Shown: positions 61,323 through 64,000 of the stretch, piece by piece
Position numbering within the stretch: the first letter of the stretch is position 1
Layout: every line of letters starts with the position of its first letter
From: Pseudarthrobacter sp. ATCC 49987
GTDB lineage: Bacteria > Actinomycetota > Actinomycetes > Actinomycetales > Micrococcaceae
Reading direction: 5' to 3'
Length of the DNA: 64,000 bases
Assembly (NCBI RefSeq): GCF_009928425.1
Contig: NZ_JAABNS010000001.1
Location: forward strand, 2,914,001 to 2,978,000
The notes under the pieces: model-generated
The model's input: only the letters and a program-made list of their open reading frames with translations
What the model was told of the DNA's origin: nothing
Databases searched by the model: none
Made by a program: the position numbers and the translations under genes

Positions 61323-62030
61323 TTACGGGGATTTTGGGGCTTCCGACGGGCCCGGGGAGGCTTGTTTGCCGGCGTCGGAGATCAGTTCGTAATGGTCCCG
61401 CGCAACGAAGAAAGCGACGCCGGCTGAGACGTTTCCGCAGGCAACCCCGCCGTTGTAGGCGGAGCAGCGAAGCCCGTTGCGTTCCAGGTTCTGGCCCTCT
61501 TCGAGCACGGGAAGCCCGGCGATGGGGCCGGCGCGGTTTCCCTTGGGCCCGAATTCCGCTTCCTGCTCTGTGACGCCGGAGCGGCATTCGCCGTAGGCGG
61601 CGTGCTCCGGGGTGAGCAGCGCGGCACCTCCCAGGTAGCCCAGACCCGTCCCGCCGCAGTCGTCGGCGATGTCCTTCGCCGCCGGTGCGGGGTAGGCCGC
61701 CAGTTCGCAGTGCGCTACCGGGACGTTCGCCAGCTTGTTGTTGGCGGGGTCCGAATAACCGTTCTGCTCATACGGGAGGTTCACGTGCTCGCCGCGGGCC
61801 GACGTCAGGGAGCAGACCACGTTCCGGTCTGCCGTGACGAAGCTGAGGATGTCCTGGCCGGCGGAGTAGTTCCCCGCGTCCGCGAGGGGCGCCTGCATGA
61901 GCTGCTCCAGCGCGGGCAGGGGTGCGGGCGGGATATAGTCCGGGTCTTTCTGCGTGACAGTGCACGCCGTGGCCGCCAGCAGGAGGAGGGCGGCCAGGAT
62001 CCCCAGAAGTGTCCGTCGCATGCGCTCCAT
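61323..62030 (-). CDS. lipoprotein of unknown function
   Basis: A lipoprotein of about 235 residues with signal RTLLGILAALLLLAATACTV (lipobox AATAC). The mature part has several conserved Cys (VVCSL, AHCEL, DDCGG, GECRSG, RCSAYNGGVACG) and a Gly-rich centre, suggesting disulfide links outside the membrane. Start is one of ATG 62030, ATG 62021 or GTG 62045. No recognised domain. Confidence 0.8.
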   Translation of the reverse strand: MERMRRTLLGILAALLLLAATACTVTQKDPDYIPPAPLPALEQLMQAPLADAGNYSAGQDILSFVTADRNVVCSLTSARGEHVNLPYEQNGYSDPANNKLANVPVAHCELAAYPAPAAKDIADDCGGTGLGYLGGAALLTPEHAAYGECRSGVTEQEAEFGPKGNRAGPIAGLPVLEEGQNLERNGLRCSAYNGGVACGNVSAGVAFFVARDHYELISDAGKQASPGPSEAPKSP

Positions 62031-62069
62031 TATGCCTGCAGGCACGCCCGGCTTCTGCGGCTGCCGGCG

Positions 62070-63407
62070 TCAGGCCCCGCTGCCGGTGCCGGGCGTTCCG
62101 CCGGACGCGACGGCGGCTTTGATGACGTCGACGGCGGCGCCGACGCTGTCTTCCGCCTCGAACTGTCCGCCCATCGCCTCCGCCCGCGCACGCCAGGACG
62201 GATCGCCCAGCACGGTGTCGACTGCGGAACGGATGGCTGCGGCGCTGGGCGTCTCGGTTTTCAGGTTCACCCCGACGCCGGCGTACGCCACCCGGGCATT
62301 GACGTCGTTCTTCCCCTCGTTGAGTCCGGCCGTCACGAGCGGAACCCCGTGCGAGAGGGCAAGCAGCACCCCGCCGAACCCGCCCTTGGTGACGAAAACG
62401 TCCGTGACGGGGAAGACCTGGGCGAAGTCGACGAAGTCCTCGATGACCACGTTGGGCTGCGGGTACGTGCGCCTCAGTTCGCCGGTGCCCGCACCGCCAG
62501 TCGCGACGACGATGAGGGCGCCCGTATCCTTCAGCGCCTCAAGGGTGGGGACCATCAGTTTGGCCGGATCCCTGTTGTCCACCGTTCCCTGGGTGACGAC
62601 GACGGTCCGGCGGTAGGTACCGGCCGCCGTCGTCCGCCGGACGTCCGGGACTTCGTCGGCGGCGGTGTCGGCGGCTCCTGCTGCGCGGTGCGGCAAGAGG
62701 GCGCCGACGTAGTGGACTTTCGGGTTGACGTTCCGCCGCGGGAAGTCCAGCGACGCGGTGCCGGTCTGGATGATCGCCTGCGACCACCGGTAGGGCTCAT
62801 CGGTGATGGGCTTCCCGCCGTCGGTGCGGAGGCCGTAGCCGCGCAGTTGCCGGACATAGCTGATGCGCGCCGGCTTGGTGACGAACTGGTCCGAGACCAG
62901 CCGGGCACCGGCATGGAGGATCTTGTGGGCCGGGGTCCGGGCCGGGGAGAAGCCGAAGAACATCGGGGGCACCAGCGGGTCACTTTCCATGTTGCCGATG
63001 GGGACGACGCTGACGACCGGTTTGCCCAGCACAACGGCCAGGAGCCGCTGGACGAACATGGTGTTGTCCGCGACCACGACGTCGAAGGGGAACCGCTGTT
63101 GCACGTCCCTGATGTCTTCGAAGAAATTCGTGACGTTGCTCGCGAAGATCCGTTCGCCGTCGAACCGGATGGCCATGGGCCCCTTGAGACTGGCGCGTTG
63201 CGGGTAGAGCTCGTTGAGGTTGTCCGCGGTGTGCTCAATCGCGCGATCGAACGGGTAGTGCCGGATGCCCAGCTCGTCGACTTTGCCGGCGAATGTGCGG
63301 CCGGTGTACCAGCCGACGTCGTGGCCCTCGTCCTTGAGGCGGACGCCGATGCCCGTCATGGGATTGAAGTGTCCGGCGATGGCCTGGCTGGCCAACAGAA
63401 CTTTCAT
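62070..63407 (-). CDS. GT1-type glycosyltransferase
   Basis: A 445-residue enzyme from ATG 63407 (ACGGAG upstream). MKVLLASQAIAGHFNPMTGIGVRLKDEGHDVGWYTG and the C-terminal donor site VIEDFVDFAQVFPVTDVFVTKGGFGGVLLALSHGVPLV with ...LNEGKNDVNARV follow the GT1/UDP-glucuronosyltransferase pattern (TxGGFGGxxEAL-like). It should move a sugar from a nucleotide donor to a small hydrophobic acceptor. Substrates unknown; alone on its strand apart from the lipoprotein. Confidence 0.85.
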   Translation of the reverse strand: MKVLLASQAIAGHFNPMTGIGVRLKDEGHDVGWYTGRTFAGKVDELGIRHYPFDRAIEHTADNLNELYPQRASLKGPMAIRFDGERIFASNVTNFFEDIRDVQQRFPFDVVVADNTMFVQRLLAVVLGKPVVSVVPIGNMESDPLVPPMFFGFSPARTPAHKILHAGARLVSDQFVTKPARISYVRQLRGYGLRTDGGKPITDEPYRWSQAIIQTGTASLDFPRRNVNPKVHYVGALLPHRAAGAADTAADEVPDVRRTTAAGTYRRTVVVTQGTVDNRDPAKLMVPTLEALKDTGALIVVATGGAGTGELRRTYPQPNVVIEDFVDFAQVFPVTDVFVTKGGFGGVLLALSHGVPLVTAGLNEGKNDVNARVAYAGVGVNLKTETPSAAAIRSAVDTVLGDPSWRARAEAMGGQFEAEDSVGAAVDVIKAAVASGGTPGTGSGA

Positions 63408-63565
63408 GCCGCAGCTCCGTCGCAATCCTGACGTTTCGCCACGCAGCGGAGTCCGCGTGCTGGCGCCCCATTCTCGACTTTAGGCGCGTCGGGTCCGCGG
63501 CACAATGATCCTGGACGGCAGCATTTCTCCGGACGGCAGCGACCTTGGTCAGGCGTCGGGCTCGG

Positions 63566-64000
63566 TCAGGCGTCGAGCTTGGTCAGCGGGGCGTAACGGA
63601 GCAGGAGCCGCTTCTCGCCGACGCCGAACCTCACCTTCGCGACCGTCTTGTCCCCCGCGCCTTCGACGGCCAGCACAGTGCCGTTGCCGAAGCTCGTGTG
63701 GTTGACCTTGTCGCCCACGCTGACGGCGACGATTTCCTTCTGTGGCTGCACCCGGTTCTTGGCGATGGCGGCGGGAACGTCCGCGTTGAAGCCCGCAGAC
63801 GGGCTGGCCTCGGCCCCGCGTGCGGTGCCGGCCCCCCAGAAGGATCCGCCGTAGCGGCTCGAGCCAATCGAGGCGCCGCTCCCCCAGCCGCCGGCCTGGC
63901 GGGTGGAGCCTTCGCGCCTCCACTCCACCAGCTCGGCGGGGATTTCCTCGATGAACTGGCTGGCGGGGTTGTACTGGCTCTGGCCCCACATGCTGCGGAC
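63566..64000 (-). CDS. pcrA: PcrA/UvrD helicase, C-terminal end (cut by window)
   Basis: The last 144 codons of a gene running past the window end, reading VRSMWGQSQYNPASQFIEEIPAELVEW then a Gly/Ser-rich linker and GDKVNHTSFGNGTVLAVEGAGDKTVAKVRFGVGEKRLLLRYAPLTKL. This is the C-terminal tail and tudor-like domain of actinobacterial PcrA, an ATP-dependent 3'-5' DNA helicase of repair and replication. The helicase motifs lie outside. An in-frame ATG at 63991 is internal. Confidence 0.88.
   Translation of the reverse strand, partial: VRSMWGQSQYNPASQFIEEIPAELVEWRREGSTRQAGGWGSGASIGSSRYGGSFWGAGTARGAEASPSAGFNADVPAAIAKNRVQPQKEIVAVSVGDKVNHTSFGNGTVLAVEGAGDKTVAKVRFGVGEKRLLLRYAPLTKLDA

Noticed and set aside
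1..64000. CRISPR arrays, tRNA and rRNA genes
   Set aside because: No regularly spaced repeats and no recognisable tRNA or rRNA sequence were seen on reading.

Overview
The window looks like chromosomal DNA of a high-GC actinobacterium of the Arthrobacter/Pseudarthrobacter type. Supporting signs are the strong G/C third-position bias, the many ATGA/GTGA gene overlaps, Tat-exported phosphatases, DUF6318-type lipoproteins, a DUF222-HNH protein and a Corynebacterium-like inositol gene set. No rRNA, tRNA or CRISPR array was seen.

Layout. 1-250: repeat-rich left edge with five GGACATG-core repeats and a 16-bp perfect inverted repeat, perhaps the end of an insertion sequence. 254-5929: flavin monooxygenase, zinc alcohol dehydrogenase and old-yellow-enzyme operon, divergent from a GAF-domain activator. 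5992-8302: secreted PKD-like protein, a frameshifted DUF6318 lipoprotein and a flavin-binding protein. 8371-13414: Vsr endonuclease, TetR regulator with a clear operator, a small unknown gene and an McrBC-type restriction pair. 13508-20655: small membrane protein, thioesterase, heterodimeric ABC exporter, and a MarR-DHA2 efflux pair. 20821-27258: ureohydrolase plus thiamine-diphosphate decarboxylase (proposed AruI/GbuA-like guanidino catabolism), an XRE-cupin regulator and a sodium-solute symporter. Inside this block sits an AbiEi/DUF559 gene bracketed by two related inverted-repeat elements. 27342-32450: acidic small protein, ferritin-like/VIT1 iron transporter, matrixin-like protease, LOG protein, SRPBCC protein and a glutamine-amidotransferase-like hydrolase.

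32569-54704 is a large inositol catabolism region. It has a GntR regulator with iolB, an ABC sugar importer, three Gfo/Idh dehydrogenases in two blocks, and an eight-gene operon (iolC, aldolase, iolD, mmsA, iolE, iolG, iolH-like, iolT-like). A broken DUF222-HNH gene and an unrelated MFS/MarR pair interrupt it. A shared operator (TGTCA-N11-TGACAT with GTTTGTCC inside) lies in front of the importer, of iolC and of a tautomerase related to malonate-semialdehyde decarboxylase. A weaker copy precedes the GntR gene. I infer a single regulon in which the importer brings in inositol, the dehydrogenases, IolE, IolD, IolB, IolC and the aldolase break it to a triose phosphate and malonate semialdehyde, and MmsA removes the latter.

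54882-64000: two Tat-exported phosphatases behind a three-unit 11-bp repeat that looks like a Pho box, an ArsR-SRPBCC pair with a palindromic operator, sucCD, a lipoprotein, a glycosyltransferase, and the 3' end of pcrA running off the window. Two long-hairpin repeats sharing the ends ACAACGCGGGGTCACT / AGTGACCCCGCGTTGT close gene groups at 54785 and 58922.
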